DNA of 64,000 nucleotides from Tragulus kanchil (lineage: Eukaryota > Chordata > Mammalia > Artiodactyla > Tragulidae): assembly GCA_022376925.1 (NCBI GenBank), contig JAIOJX010000026.1:254135330-254199329 (forward strand), read 5' to 3'. The notes under the pieces were generated by a model. That model had not been told where the DNA came from and did not search any database. It was given only the letters and a program-made list of their open reading frames with translations. Shown in pieces: positions 12,064 to 22,144 of the stretch (positions are counted from its first letter, which is position 1; the number at the start of each line of letters is the position of its first letter). The position numbers and the translations under genes are program-made.

Positions 12064-13584
12064 TCATGAGTTCACTGCGTGTGTTATTATGACCATCTTA
12101 CTAGATCCATATATATGAGTTAGTATACTATACTTGTCTTTCTCTTTTTGACTTACTTCACTTTTTATGATAGGTTCTAGAGCCAGCCACCTCATTAGGA
12201 CTGAGTCTTCTGCATTTCTTTTAACAGCTGAGTAGTATTCCATTGTATATATGTACCAGTGCTTCTGGATCCATTCTTTCGTCGATGGACTTCTAGGTTG
12301 CTTCCATGTTCTGGCTATTGTATAGAGAGCTGCAATGAACATTGGGGTACAGGTGCCTCTTTCAGTTTTGATTTCATCAGGATATAGGCCTAATAGTGGG
12401 ATTGTTGGGTCATAGGGTGCTTCTATTTTTAGTTTTTTAAGGAATCTCCATATTGTCTTCCATAGAGGTTGTATTAATTTACATTCCCACCAGCAATGCA
12501 AGAGGGTTCCCTTTTCTCCACACCCTCTCCAGCATTTGTTGTCTGTCGATTTGTTGATGATGGCCATTCTGACAGGTGTGAGGTGGTATCTCATTGTGGT
12601 TTTAATTTGCATTTCTCTAATAATAAGCGAGGTTGAGCATCGTTTCATGTGCTTTTGGACCATTTGTATGTCCTCTTTGGAGAGGCGTCTCTTTAGATCT
12701 TTTTCCCATTTTTTGATTGGGCTGCTCATTTTCCCTGTGCTGAGTTGTCTGAGTTGCTTGTAGATTTTGGAGATTAATTCTTTGTCTGTTGTTTCATTTG
12801 CTATGATTTTCTCCCACTCTGTGGAAGGTCTGTTGAACTTTTTTGTAATTTCTTTTGCTGTACAAAAGCTTTTAAGTTTCATGAGGTCCCATATGTTCAT
12901 TTTTCTTTTCAGTTCTGCTATTTTAGTTGGTGGGTCAGAGAAGATCTTGCTTTGATTGATGTCCTTGAGGGTTTTGCCTATATTCTCCTCTAAGAGTTTG
13001 ATGGTTTCTGGTCTTACATTTAGGTCTTTAATCCATTTTGAGTTGATCTTTGTGTATGGGGTCAGGGAATGTTCCAACTTCATTTTTTTGCATGTAGCTG
13101 TCCAATGTTCCCAGCGCCATTTGTTGAAGAGGCTGTCTTTCTCCCACTTTATAGTTTCTCCTCCTTTATCAAAAATAAGGTACCCATAGGTGCGTGGGCT
13201 TATCTCTGGGTTCTCAATCTTGTTCCATTGATCTATATTTCTGTTTTTGTGCCAGTACCATACTGTCTTGATAACTGTTGCTTTGTAGTAGAGTCTGAAA
13301 TTAGGGAGGCTGATCCCTCCAACTCCGTTCTTCTTCCTCAGGATTGCTTTGGCTATTCGAGGTCTTCTGTGTTTCCATATGAACTGTGTTATTATTTGAT
13401 CTAGTTCTGTGAAAAATGTCAATGGTAGTTGGATAGGTATTGCATTGAATCTGTAGATGATATTTGGTAGTATGGTCATTTTCATAATATTGATTCTTCC
13501 GATCCAGGAACATGGAATATCTTTCCATCTGTTTAAGTCTTCTTTAATTTCTCTCATGAGTGTCTTGTAATTTTCTGTGTACAA
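12064..13584 (-). CDS. ORF2: L1 ORF2 protein, C-terminal part
   Basis: 506-residue open frame that is the C-terminal third of L1 ORF2p (endonuclease / reverse transcriptase). The Met at 13584 is an internal codon of the real ORF, not its start. Residues about 1-120 are the end of the RT and thumb-like region ('[20 protein letters not shown]'). Near the C-terminus is the Cys-rich motif: C351, C355, H363, C368 in the CX3CX7HX4C arrangement typical of L1 ORF2. The frame ends at a normal stop. Upstream the reading continues across duplication 4 into the frame at 13823-16168. The last RT-side residues therefore occur twice (in 12696-13783 and 13795-14879). In life it would bind L1 RNA and perform target-primed reverse transcription in the nucleus. 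Confidence 0.93.
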   Translation of the reverse strand: MYTENYKTLMREIKEDLNRWKDIPCSWIGRINIMKMTILPNIIYRFNAIPIQLPLTFFTELDQIITQFIWKHRRPRIAKAILRKKNGVGGISLPNFRLYYKATVIKTVWYWHKNRNIDQWNKIENPEISPRTYGYLIFDKGGETIKWEKDSLFNKWRWEHWTATCKKMKLEHSLTPYTKINSKWIKDLNVRPETIKLLEENIGKTLKDINQSKIFSDPPTKIAELKRKMNIWDLMKLKSFCTAKEITKKFNRPSTEWEKIIANETTDKELISKIYKQLRQLSTGKMSSPIKKWEKDLKRRLSKEDIQMVQKHMKRCSTSLIIREMQIKTTMRYHLTPVRMAIINKSTDNKCWRGCGEKGTLLHCWWECKLIQPLWKTIWRFLKKLKIEAPYDPTIPLLGLYPDEIKTERGTCTPMFIAALYTIARTWKQPRSPSTKEWIQKHWYIYTMEYYSAVKRNAEDSVLMRWLALEPIIKSEVSQKEKDKYSILTHIYGSSKMVIITHAVNS

Positions 13585-14879
13585 TTCTTTTGTTTCTTTG
13601 GGCAGGTTTATTCCTAGATATTTAATTATTTTTGTTGCAATGGTGAAGGGGATTGCCTCTTTGATTTCATTTTCTGATTTTTCATTGTTTGTGTATAGGA
13701 ATGCCAGTGACTTCTGTGTGTTGACTTTGTATCCTGCGACTTTGCTGAATTCATTGATTAGCTCTAGTAGCTTTGTAACCGTGACTTTCTGCTTGATCTT
13801 TTCCCATTTTTGATTGGGCTGCTCATTTTCCTGTGCTGAGTTGTCTGAGTTGCTTGTAGATTTTGGAGATTAATTCTTTGTCTGTTGTTTCATTTGCTAT
13901 GATTTTCTCCCACTCTGTGGAAGGTCTGTTGAACTTTTTTGTAATTTCTTTTGCTGTACAAAAGCTTTTAAGTTTCATGAGGTCCCATATGTTCATTTTT
14001 CTTTTCAGTTCTGCTATTTTAGTTGGTGGGTCAGAGAAGATCTTGCTTTGATTGATGTCCTTGAGGGTTTTGCCTATATTCTCCTCTAAGAGTTTGATGG
14101 TTTCTGGTCTTACATTTAGGTCTTTAATCCATTTTGAGTTGATCTTTGTGTATGGGGTCAGGGAATGTTCCAACTTCATTTTTTTGCATGTAGCTGTCCA
14201 ATGTTCCCAGCGCCATTTGTTGAAGAGGCTGTCTTTCTCCCACTTTATAGTTTCTCCTCCTTTATCAAAAATAAGGTACCCATAGGTGCGTGGGCTTATC
14301 TCTGGGTTCTCAATCTTGTTCCATTGATCTATATTTCTGTTTTTGTGCCAGTACCATACTGTCTTGATAACTGTTGCTTTGTAGTAGAGTCTGAAATTAG
14401 GGAGGCTGATCCCTCCAACTCCGTTCTTCTTCCTCAGGATTGCTTTGGCTATTCGAGGTCTTCTGTGTTTCCATATGAACTGTGTTATTATTTGATCTAG
14501 TTCTGTGAAAAATGTCAATGGTAGTTGGATAGGTATTGCATTGAATCTGTAGATGATATTTGGTAGTATGGTCATTTTCATAATATTGATTCTTCCGATC
14601 CAGGAACATGGAATATCTTTCCATCTGTTTAAGTCTTCTTTAATTTCTCTCATGAGTGTCTTGTAATTTTCTGTGTACAATTCTTTTGTTTCTTTGGGCA
14701 GGTTTATTCCTAGATATTTAATTATTTTTGTTGCAATGGTGAAGGGGATTGCCTCTTTGATTTCATTTTCTGATTTTTCATTGTTTGTGTATAGGAATGC
14801 CAGTGACTTCTGTGTGTTGACTTTGTATCCTGCGACTTTGCTGAATTCATTGATTAGCTCTAGTAGCTTTGTAACCGTG
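12696..14879. repeat. Duplication 4 (12696-13783 / 13795-14879, offset 1099 falling to 1096)
   Basis: Two copies of about 1.09 kb inside L1 ORF2. The second copy has three homopolymer contractions within its first 40 bases: four T for five, five T for six and two C for three. After that the offset is constant at 1096. About 11 bp at the joint (13784-13794) fit neither copy well. The duplication breaks ORF2 in the middle. Confidence 0.97.
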
Positions 14880-16168
14880 TCTTTGGGATTTTCTATGTAT
14901 AATATCATATCGTCTGCAAAAAGAGAGAGCTTGACTTCTTCCTTTCCAATCTGGATTCCTTTGATTTCTTTCTCTTCTCTTATTGCTGTCGCTAGGACTT
15001 CCAGGACTATGTTGAATAGTAGTGGTGAAAGTGGGCATCCCTGTCTTGTTCCTGATCTTAGAGGGAATGCTTTCAGTTTTTCACCATTAACAATAATGTT
15101 CGCTGTAGGCTTCTCATATATGGCTTTCACTATGTTGAGATAGGTTCCTTCTATGCCCATTTTCTGAAGAGTCTTTATCATAAATGGATGTTGTACTTTG
15201 TCGAAGGCTTTTTCTGCATCTATTGAAATGATCATGTGATTTTTGTCTTTCAACTTGTTGATATGGTGTATCATGTTGATTGATTTGTGGATGTTAAAGA
15301 AGCCTTGCATGCCTGGGATGAACCTGACTTGATCATAATGTATGAGTTTTTTGACGTGTCGTTGAATTCTGTTTGCTAGGATTTTGTTGAGGATCTTGGC
15401 ATCTAAGTTCATCAGGGAAAGTGGTCTGTAATTTTCCTTTTTTGTGTTGTCTTTGCCTGGTTTGGGTATCAGGGTGATGGTGGCCTCGTAGAATGTGTTT
15501 GGAAATGTTCCTTCCTGTGCAATTTTTTGAAAGAGTTTTAGAGGGACAGGCATTAGCTCTTCTTTAAATGTTTGGTAGAATTCGGCTGTGAAGCCATCTG
15601 GCCCTGGGCTTTTATTTTTGGGTAGATTTTTAATCACAAATTCGATTTCTGAGCTTGTGATTGGGTTGTTCAAAGTTTCTGTTTCTTCCTGGCTCAGTCT
15701 TGGGAGATTAATCCTCTCCAAGAAACTGTCCATTTCTTCCAGGTTGTCCAGTTTGTTGCCATAGAGTTGCTCATAATAGTCTCTTAGAATCCTTTGGATT
15801 TCTGCATTATCTGTTGTAATCTCTCCTTTTTCGTTTTTGATTTTGTTGATCTGGTTCTTCTCTCTCTTTTTCTTAATGAGTCTGGCCAGTGGCTTGTCAA
15901 TTTTGTTTACCTTTTCAAAGAACCAGCTTTTTGTTTTATTTATCTTTACTATTGTTTCTTTTGTTTCTTTCTCATTTATTTCTGCTCTGATCTTTATGAT
16001 TTCTCTTCTTCTGCTGGCTTTGGGATGTTTTTGTTCTTCTTTCTCCAACTGTTTTAAGTGGAGGGTTAGGTCATCTGCTTCATATTTTCCTAGTTTCTTG
16101 AGGTGGGATTGTATTGCTATAAATTTCCCTCTTAGAACTGCTTTTGCAGTATCCCATAGGTTTTGCAC
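13823..16168 (-). CDS. ORF2: L1 ORF2 protein, reverse-transcriptase part
   Basis: 781-residue frame covering the linker and RT domain of L1 ORF2p. Visible RT motifs: 'SPGPDGF' at 187-193, '[10 protein letters not shown]' at 231-240, '[13 protein letters not shown]' at 313-325 (motif A), '[20 protein letters not shown]' at 372-391 (motif B) and the catalytic 'FADD' at 417-420 (motif C). The first Met here is internal: upstream the frame is lost where copy 1 of duplication 5 has ten T at 16290-16299 and copy 2 has eight at 17419-17426. Downstream the true frame leaves at the joint of duplication 4. There is no in-frame stop within the RT domain. Confidence 0.94.
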   Translation of the reverse strand: MQNLWDTAKAVLRGKFIAIQSHLKKLGKYEADDLTLHLKQLEKEEQKHPKASRRREIIKIRAEINEKETKETIVKINKTKSWFFEKVNKIDKPLARLIKKKREKNQINKIKNEKGEITTDNAEIQRILRDYYEQLYGNKLDNLEEMDSFLERINLPRLSQEETETLNNPITSSEIEFVIKNLPKNKSPGPDGFTAEFYQTFKEELMPVPLKLFQKIAQEGTFPNTFYEATITLIPKPGKDNTKKENYRPLSLMNLDAKILNKILANRIQRHVKKLIHYDQVRFIPGMQGFFNIHKSINMIHHINKLKDKNHMIISIDAEKAFDKVQHPFMIKTLQKMGIEGTYLNIVKAIYEKPTANIIVNGEKLKAFPLRSGTRQGCPLSPLLFNIVLEVLATAIREEKEIKGIQIGKEEVKLSLFADDMILYIENPKDTVTKLLELINEFSKVAGYKVNTQKSLAFLYTNNEKSENEIKEAIPFTIATKIIKYLGINLPKETKELYTENYKTLMREIKEDLNRWKDIPCSWIGRINIMKMTILPNIIYRFNAIPIQLPLTFFTELDQIITQFIWKHRRPRIAKAILRKKNGVGGISLPNFRLYYKATVIKTVWYWHKNRNIDQWNKIENPEISPRTYGYLIFDKGGETIKWEKDSLFNKWRWEHWTATCKKMKLEHSLTPYTKINSKWIKDLNVRPETIKLLEENIGKTLKDINQSKIFSDPPTKIAELKRKMNIWDLMKLKSFCTAKEITKKFNRPSTEWEKIIANETTDKELISKIYKQLRQLSTGK

Positions 16169-18123
16169 TGTCGTGTGTTCACTGTCATTTTCTTCTAGGA
16201 ATTGTTTAATTTCTCCTTTGATTTCCTCAATGATCAGTTGGTGTTTTAGGTATGTATTGTTTAATCTCCATGTGTTTGTGTTTTTAGGGTTTTTTTTTTC
16301 TGGTAGTTGATCTCTAGTCTCATTGCGTTGTGGTCCGAGAAGATGGTTGATATAATTTCGGTTTTCTTGAACTGACTGAGGTTAGATTTGTGGCCCAAGA
16401 TGTGGTCTATCCTGGAGAATGTTCCATGAGCACTTGAGAAGAAAGTGTATTCTTCTGCTTTTGGATGGAACGTCCTAAAGATATCGATGAGGTCCATCTT
16501 TTCCAGTGTGGCATTTAAGGCTTGTGTTTCTTTATTAATTTTCTGTTTTGTTGATCTGTCTATTGGTGTGAGAGGAGTGTTAAAGTCTCCTACTATTATT
16601 GTGTTATTGTTGATTTCTTCTTTTATGTCTGAAAGTACCTGTCTTATGTATTGAGGTGACCCTGTGTTGCGTGCATAGATATTCATGACTGTTATGTCTT
16701 CCTCTTGGATAGATCCCTTAATCATGATGTAGTGACCTGCCTTGTCTCTTAGAATCTTCTTTACTTTAAAGTCTATTTTGTCTGATATAAGGATTGCTAC
16801 TCCAGCTTTCTTTTGATTTCCATTTGCATGGAATATCCTTTTCCAGCCTTTCATTTTCAGTCTATGAGTGTCTCTAGGTCTGAAGTGGGTCTCTTGTAAA
16901 CAGCATATATATGGGTCTTGCTTCTGGATACATTCAGCCAGCCTGTGTCGTTTGGTTGGAGCATTTAGTCCATTTATGTTCAAAAGTAATTATTGATTTA
17001 AAGGTGATTTCTGGCCAGTGGCTTGTCAATTTTGTTTACCTTTTCAAAGAACCAGCTTTTTGTTTTATTTATCTTTACTATTGTTTCTTTTGTTTCTTTC
17101 TCATTTATTTCTGCTCTGATCTTTATGATTTCTCTTCTTCTGCTGGCTTTGGGATGTTTTTGTTCTTCTTTCTCCAACTGTTTTAAGTGGAGGGTTAGGT
17201 CATCTGCTTCATATTTTCCTAGTTTCTTGAGGTGGGATTGTATTGCTATAAATTTCCCTCTTAGAACTGCTTTTGCAGTATCCCATAGGTTTTGCACTGT
17301 CGTGTGTTCACTGTCATTTTCTTCTAGGAATTGTTTAATTTCTCCTTTGATTTCCTCAATGATCAGTTGGTTTTTTAGGTATGTATTGTTTAATCTCCAT
17401 GTGTTTGTGTTTTTAGGGTTTTTTTTCTGGTAGTTGATCTCTAGTCTCATTGCATTGTGGTCCGAGAAGATGGTTGATATAATTTCGGTTTTCTTGAACT
17501 GACTGAGGTTAGATTTGTGGCCCAAGATGTGGTCTATCCTGGAGAATGTTCCATGAGCACTTGAGAAGAAAGTGTATTCTTCTGCTTTTGGATGGAACGT
17601 CCTAAAGATATCGATGAGGTCCATCTTTTCCAGTGTGGCATTTAAGGCTTGTGTTTCTTTATTAATTTTCTGTTTTGTTGATCTGTCTATTGGTGTGAGA
17701 GGAGTGTTAAAGTCTCCTACTATTATTGTGTTATTGTTGATTTCTTCTTTTATGTCTGAAAGTACCTGTCTTATGTATTGAGGTGACCCTGTGTTGCGTG
17801 CATAGATATTCATGACTGTTATGTCTTCCTCTTGGATAGATCCCTTAATCATGATGTAGTGACCTGCCTTGTCTCTTAGAATCTTCTTTACTTTAAAGTC
17901 TATTTTGTCTGATATAAGGATTGCTACTCCAGCTTTCTTTTGATTTCCATTTGCATGGAATATCCTTTTCCAGCCTTTCATTTTCAGTCTATGAGTGTCT
18001 CTAGGTCTGAAGTGGGTCTCTTGTAAACAGCATATATATGGGTCTTGCTTCTGGATACATTCAGCCAGCCTGTGTCGTTTGGTTGGAGCATTTAGTCCAT
18101 TTATGTTCAAAGTAATTATTGAT
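15881..18123. repeat. Duplication 5 (15881-16997 / 17010-18123, offset 1129 to 1126)
   Basis: Two copies of about 1.12 kb in the endonuclease-to-RT region of ORF2. Interior differences: a T-homopolymer of 10 against 8; G against T in 'ggtgttttagg'/'ggttttttagg'; and CG at 16326 against CA at 17453, a CpG-type transition. Copy 1 ends with an extra A ('ttcaaaagt' for 'ttcaaagt') followed by about 12 bp of filler (16998-17009). Confidence 0.97.
16261..16983 (-). pseudogene. L1 ORF2 endonuclease fragment, duplicated copy 1
   Basis: 240-residue frame identical to most of the endonuclease domain at 16998-18143 ('CCLQETHFRP', 'IIVGDFNTPL', 'SRIDHILGHK', '[10 protein letters not shown]'). It lacks the ORF2 start, which lies beyond the joint at about 17000, and shifts frame at its 3' end at the T-homopolymer near 16290. 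It is a by-product of duplication 5, not a second gene. Confidence 0.9.
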
Positions 18124-18143
18124 ATGAATGTTCCTATTGTCAT
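16998..18143 (-). CDS. ORF2: L1 ORF2 protein, N-terminal endonuclease part with the true start
   Basis: 381-residue frame starting at the real ORF2 Met. It is an apurinic-endonuclease-like domain that nicks target DNA at T-rich sites to prime reverse transcription. Conserved catalytic blocks: 'LNINGLN' 12-18, 'QETH' 41-44, 'GDFN' 143-146, 'SRIDHIL' 201-207 and 'SDHN' 227-230. All expected acidic, Asn and His residues are present. After about residue 375 it runs into the joint at 17009. The start lies 57 bp after the ORF1 stop at 18201, the usual L1 ORF1-ORF2 order. With duplications 4 and 5 counted once, ORF2 totals about 1,280 codons, the normal length for mammalian L1. Confidence 0.95.
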   Translation of the reverse strand: MTIGTFISIITLNINGLNAPTKRHRLAECIQKQDPYICCLQETHFRPRDTHRLKMKGWKRIFHANGNQKKAGVAILISDKIDFKVKKILRDKAGHYIMIKGSIQEEDITVMNIYARNTGSPQYIRQVLSDIKEEINNNTIIVGDFNTPLTPIDRSTKQKINKETQALNATLEKMDLIDIFRTFHPKAEEYTFFSSAHGTFSRIDHILGHKSNLSQFKKTEIISTIFSDHNAMRLEINYQKKNPKNTNTWRLNNTYLKNQLIIEEIKGEIKQFLEENDSEHTTVQNLWDTAKAVLRGKFIAIQSHLKKLGKYEADDLTLHLKQLEKEEQKHPKASRRREIIKIRAEINEKETKETIVKINKTKSWFFEKVNKIDKPLARNHL

Positions 18144-18200
18144 CTTCTTAGAAATTTGGGGTTTGATTTGTAAGGCTTCTCCTACTCTTGTATTTCTTGG

Positions 18201-18893
18201 CTATATCAGGCTGTTTAACACTTGTTGTAGGGCTGGTTTTGTGGTACAGAATTCTTTTAGTTTTTGCTTGTCTGTGAAGCTTTTGACTTCTCCATCAATT
18301 CTGAATGAGATTCTTGCTGGGTAGAGAATTCTTGGTTGGAGGCTGTTCTCTTTTAGCCGTTTAAATGCATCTTGCCATTCTCTTCTGGCCTGTAGGGTTT
18401 CTGTTGAGAGATCCGCAGTTAAACGTATGGGGTTTCCTTTATATGTTATTTGTTGTTTGCTCCTAGCTGCTTTTCGTAATCTGTCTTTATATTTAGTCTG
18501 CGTTAGTTTGATTAGAATGTGCCTTGGTATGTTTCTTCTGGGGTTTCTCCTGTATGGAACTCTTTGTGCTTCCTGGACTTGGTTGACTATCTCCTTTCCC
18601 ATGCTGGGGAAGTTTTCAACTATAACCTCTTCAAGAATTTTTTCATAGTCTTTCTTCTCTTCTTCTTCTTCTGGAACTCCTATAATTCTAATGTTGGTGC
18701 GTTTAATATTGTCCCATAGGTCTCTGAGGCTATCCTCAGTTCTTTTAATTCTTCGGGTTTTGTCCTGTTCTTCAGCACTTATTTCCACCGTTCTGTCTTC
18801 CAGCTCACTTATCCGTTCTTCAGCCTCTGATACTCTACTGTTGAGACCTTCTATAGTATTTTTGAGTTCAGCAATTGAGTTAGTTGTCTCCAT
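18201..18893 (-). pseudogene. L1 ORF1 fragment, duplicated copy
   Basis: 230-residue frame identical to residues 69-298 of the intact ORF1 at 19373-20269. It loses frame upstream at 18899-18905, where this copy has one T fewer than the other. This is the real 3' neighbour of ORF2 (57 bp away), whereas the intact copy sits beyond the joint. Confidence 0.9.
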
Positions 18894-18979
18894 TTGCTTA
18901 TTTTTATTTCTTGCATGTCTCTTCTCAATGCACTAATTTCCTCTAATATTCTGTTTTCGTGTTTTGCATCCTCATTAGT

Positions 18980-19315
18980 TTAGCTTTTCTGAATCCCTTC
19001 CTCTTGGATAGATCCCTTAATCATGATGTAGTGACCTGCCTTGTCTCTTAGAATCTTCTTTACTTTAAAGTCTATTTTGTCTGATATAAGGATTGCTACT
19101 CCAGCTTTCTTTTGATTTCCATTTGCATGGAATATCCTTTTCCAGCCTTTCATTTTCAGTCTATGAGTGTCTCTAGGTCTGAAGTGGGTCTCTTGTAAAC
19201 AGCATATATATGGGTCTTGCTTCTGGATACATTCAGCCAGCCTGTGTCGTTTGGTTGGAGCATTTAGTCCATTTATGTTCAAAGTAATTATTGATATGAA
19301 TGTTCCTATTGTCAT
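18980..19315 (-). pseudogene. L1 ORF2 N-terminal fragment, duplicated copy
   Basis: 111-residue frame repeating the ORF2 start ('MTIGTFISIITLNINGLN') and residues 1-106 of the endonuclease, then running into the joint at 18995. Product of duplication 6. Confidence 0.9.
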
Positions 19316-19372
19316 CTTCTTAGAAATTTGGGGTTTGATTTGTAAGGCTTCTCCTACTCTTGTATTTCTTGG

Positions 19373-20269
19373 CTATATCAGGCTGTTTAACACTTGTTGT
19401 AGGGCTGGTTTTGTGGTACAGAATTCTTTTAGTTTTTGCTTGTCTGTGAAGCTTTTGACTTCTCCATCAATTCTGAATGAGATTCTTGCTGGGTAGAGAA
19501 TTCTTGGTTGGAGGCTGTTCTCTTTTAGCCGTTTAAATGCATCTTGCCATTCTCTTCTGGCCTGTAGGGTTTCTGTTGAGAGATCCGCAGTTAAACGTAT
19601 GGGGTTTCCTTTATATGTTATTTGTTGTTTGCTCCTAGCTGCTTTTCGTAATCTGTCTTTATATTTAGTCTGCGTTAGTTTGATTAGAATGTGCCTTGGT
19701 ATGTTTCTTCTGGGGTTTCTCCTGTATGGAACTCTTTGTGCTTCCTGGACTTGGTTGACTATCTCCTTTCCCATGCTGGGGAAGTTTTCAACTATAACCT
19801 CTTCAAGAATTTTTTCATAGTCTTTCTTCTCTTCTTCTTCTTCTGGAACTCCTATAATTCTAATGTTGGTGCGTTTAATATTGTCCCATAGGTCTCTGAG
19901 GCTATCCTCAGTTCTTTTAATTCTTCGGGTTTTGTCCTGTTCTTCAGCACTTATTTCCACCGTTCTGTCTTCCAGCTCACTTATCCGTTCTTCAGCCTCT
20001 GATACTCTACTGTTGAGACCTTCTATAGTATTTTTGAGTTCAGCAATTGAGTTAGTTGTCTCCATTTGCTTATTTTTTATTTCTTGCATGTCTCTTCCCA
20101 ATGCACTAATTTCCTCTAATATTCTGTTTTCGGTGTTTTGCATCCTCATTAGTTTAGCTTTTCTGAATTCTCTTTCAGATAATTTGTCTATCTCCTCCTC
20201 TGTCATTTGAAGTGGTGTTTCTCTAGCTTGGTCCTTCATTTGTACAGTGTTTCTCTGACGTTTCATCAT
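19373..20269 (-). CDS. ORF1: L1 ORF1 protein, intact RNA-binding chaperone
   Basis: 298-residue uninterrupted frame, normal length for L1 ORF1p. This protein trimerises and coats L1 RNA in cytoplasmic ribonucleoprotein particles and acts as a nucleic-acid chaperone. Residues about 46-115 are rich in heptad-like Leu/Ile and Glu/Lys spacing ('SIAELKNTIEGLNSRVSEAE' at 74-93), the coiled coil. Residues about 134-225 are the RRM ('NIRIIGVPE' at 135-143, 'RHILIKL' at 192-198). Residues 226-298 are the C-terminal domain ('ARREWQDAF' at 237-245, 'ILYPARISF' at 257-265). Two adjacent Met codons make the exact start uncertain by one residue. There is no stop or frameshift. Its 5' third is repeated at 21050-21361 and its 3' part at 18201-18893. 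Confidence 0.95.
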   Translation of the reverse strand: MMKRQRNTVQMKDQARETPLQMTEEEIDKLSEREFRKAKLMRMQNTENRILEEISALGRDMQEIKNKQMETTNSIAELKNTIEGLNSRVSEAEERISELEDRTVEISAEEQDKTRRIKRTEDSLRDLWDNIKRTNIRIIGVPEEEEEKKDYEKILEEVIVENFPSMGKEIVNQVQEAQRVPYRRNPRRNIPRHILIKLTQTKYKDRLRKAARSKQQITYKGNPIRLTADLSTETLQARREWQDAFKRLKENSLQPRILYPARISFRIDGEVKSFTDKQKLKEFCTTKPALQQVLNSLI

Positions 20270-22144
20270 TAGGTTAATTTTTGTTTCTTTGTATGTGTCT
20301 ATGTGTATGGAGTTCTTATTCCCACCAGGCTTCTTGGTTGAATTCTCCCTTCCTTTGGGTTTCTGTCCTTGTAGAAGGGTTCAGTGGTTTGTGTCTTGGG
20401 TGGTGTTAGACCTTGTTTACAGGTGAATAATCTGTAGTGTTGCATGTTCTTTGATAGTGTGAGGTCTTGGAATCAGGGCTTCCGCTCCGAGGATCCTTGG
20501 TTTGATGATTGGTCAGGGGGTGTAGGCTCTATGTCTGGTTTGCTATGGTGTTCCGTGATACTAGTTCACATACTAGCATCTGAGGAACAAGAGGTGCATC
20601 CCTGATGGGTGACAGTCATAAAAGCATGCAGATGTTTTCTAACATAATCGTAAGATATACATACATATACAGCAATCCCCACAACTGACCAGTTTTACAG
20701 AGATAAGGCACAGGAAATCTTTCTGGCAATTCATGCAATCACAGATGATACTTGCCCGTTAAGCTTTGAATTAATTGAAATAGTGCCTGAATAATAGATC
20801 TAGCACAAGGTCCTGGCTTGGATAATTACAATGAGAGCAATTTTAAATTAGGACATGTGTTGGGGGTGACAAGGAGGAGAGTCTATAGGTAATAAAAAGG
20901 AAAAGATTCGTCTTGAAAGTATTTTATAGGATTAGGTAGCAAAGATTAGTGTGTGTATTTTTTAGTGTATTTGGAAGTGAATAGTGGAGACAGGAAGATA
21001 GGAAATAATTTATCTAGAGGATATTGGTAGATAGGAAAATGTTTTACATTTACGTTCTGTCTTCCAGCTCACTTATCCGTTCTTCAGCCTCTGATACTCT
21101 ACTGTTGAGACCTTCTATAGTATTTTTGAGTTCAGCAATTGAGTTAGTTGTCTCCATTTGCTTATTTTTTATTTCTTGCATGTCTCTTCCCAATGCACTA
21201 ATTTCCTCTAATATTCTGTTTTCGGTGTTTTGCATCCTCATTAGTTTAGCTTTTCTGAATTCTCTTTCAGATAATTTGTCTATCTCCTCCTCTGTCATTT
21301 GAAGTGGTGTTTCTCTAGCTTGGTCCTTCATTTGTACAGTGTTTCTCTGACGTTTCATCATTAGGTTAATTTTTGTTTCTTTGTATGTGTCTATGTGTAT
21401 GGAGTTCTTATTCCCACCAGGCTTCTTGGTTGAATTCTCCCTTCCTTTGGGTTTCTGTCCTTGTAGAAGGGTTCAGTGGTTTGTGTCTTGGGTGGTGTTA
21501 GACCTTGTTTACAGGTGAATAATCTGTAGTGTTGCATGTTCTTTGATAGTGTGAGGTCTTGGAATCAGGGCTTCCGCTCCGAGGATCCTTGGTTTGATGA
21601 TTGGTCAGGGGGTGTAGGCTCTATGTCTGGTTTGCTATGGTGTTCCGTGATACTAGTTCACATACTAGCATCTGAGGAACAAGAGGTGCATCCCTGATGG
21701 GTGACAGTCATAAAAGCATGCAGATGTTTTCTAACATAATCGTAAGATATACATACATATACAGCAATCCCCACAACTGACCAGTTTTACAGAGATAAGG
21801 CACAGGAAATCTTTCTGGCAATTCATGCAATCACAGATGATACTTGCCCGTTAAGCTTTGAATTAATTGAAATAGTGCCTGAATAATAGATCTAGCACAA
21901 GGTCCTGGCTTGGATAATTACAATGAGAGCAATTTTAAATTAGGACATGTGTTGGGGGTGACAAGGAGGAGAGTCTATAGGTAATAAAAAGGAAAAGATT
22001 CGTCTTGAAAGTATTTTATAGGATTAGGTAGCAAAGATTAGTGTGTGTATTTTTTAGTGTATTTGGAAGTGAATAGTGGAGACAGGAAGATAGGAAATAA
22101 TTTATCTAGAGGATATTGGTAGATAGGAAAATGTTTTACATTTA
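19961..22144. repeat. Duplication 7 (19961-21052 / 21053-22144, offset 1092)
   Basis: Perfect-looking seamless tandem: copy 1 ends '...gttttacattta' and copy 2 begins immediately with 'cgttctgtcttcc'. There is no filler and no visible mismatch. It spans the ORF1 start and about 0.8 kb of the L1 5' UTR. It overlaps copy 2 of duplication 6 by 208 bp, so that segment occurs three times. Confidence 0.97.

Larger units (their letters stand above)
17825..20168. repeat. Duplication 6 (17825-18994 / 18997-20168, offset 1172 to 1174)
   Basis: Two copies of about 1.17 kb spanning the ORF2 start and most of ORF1. Copy 1 accumulates errors only in its last about 110 bases: one T missing from a T run at 18899-18905, 'cttctcaatg' for 'cttcccaatg', and 'tttcgtgtt' for 'tttcggtgtt'. 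Its first 299 bases are also the end of duplication 5 copy 2, so that segment exists three times (near 16699, 17825 and 18997). Confidence 0.97.
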
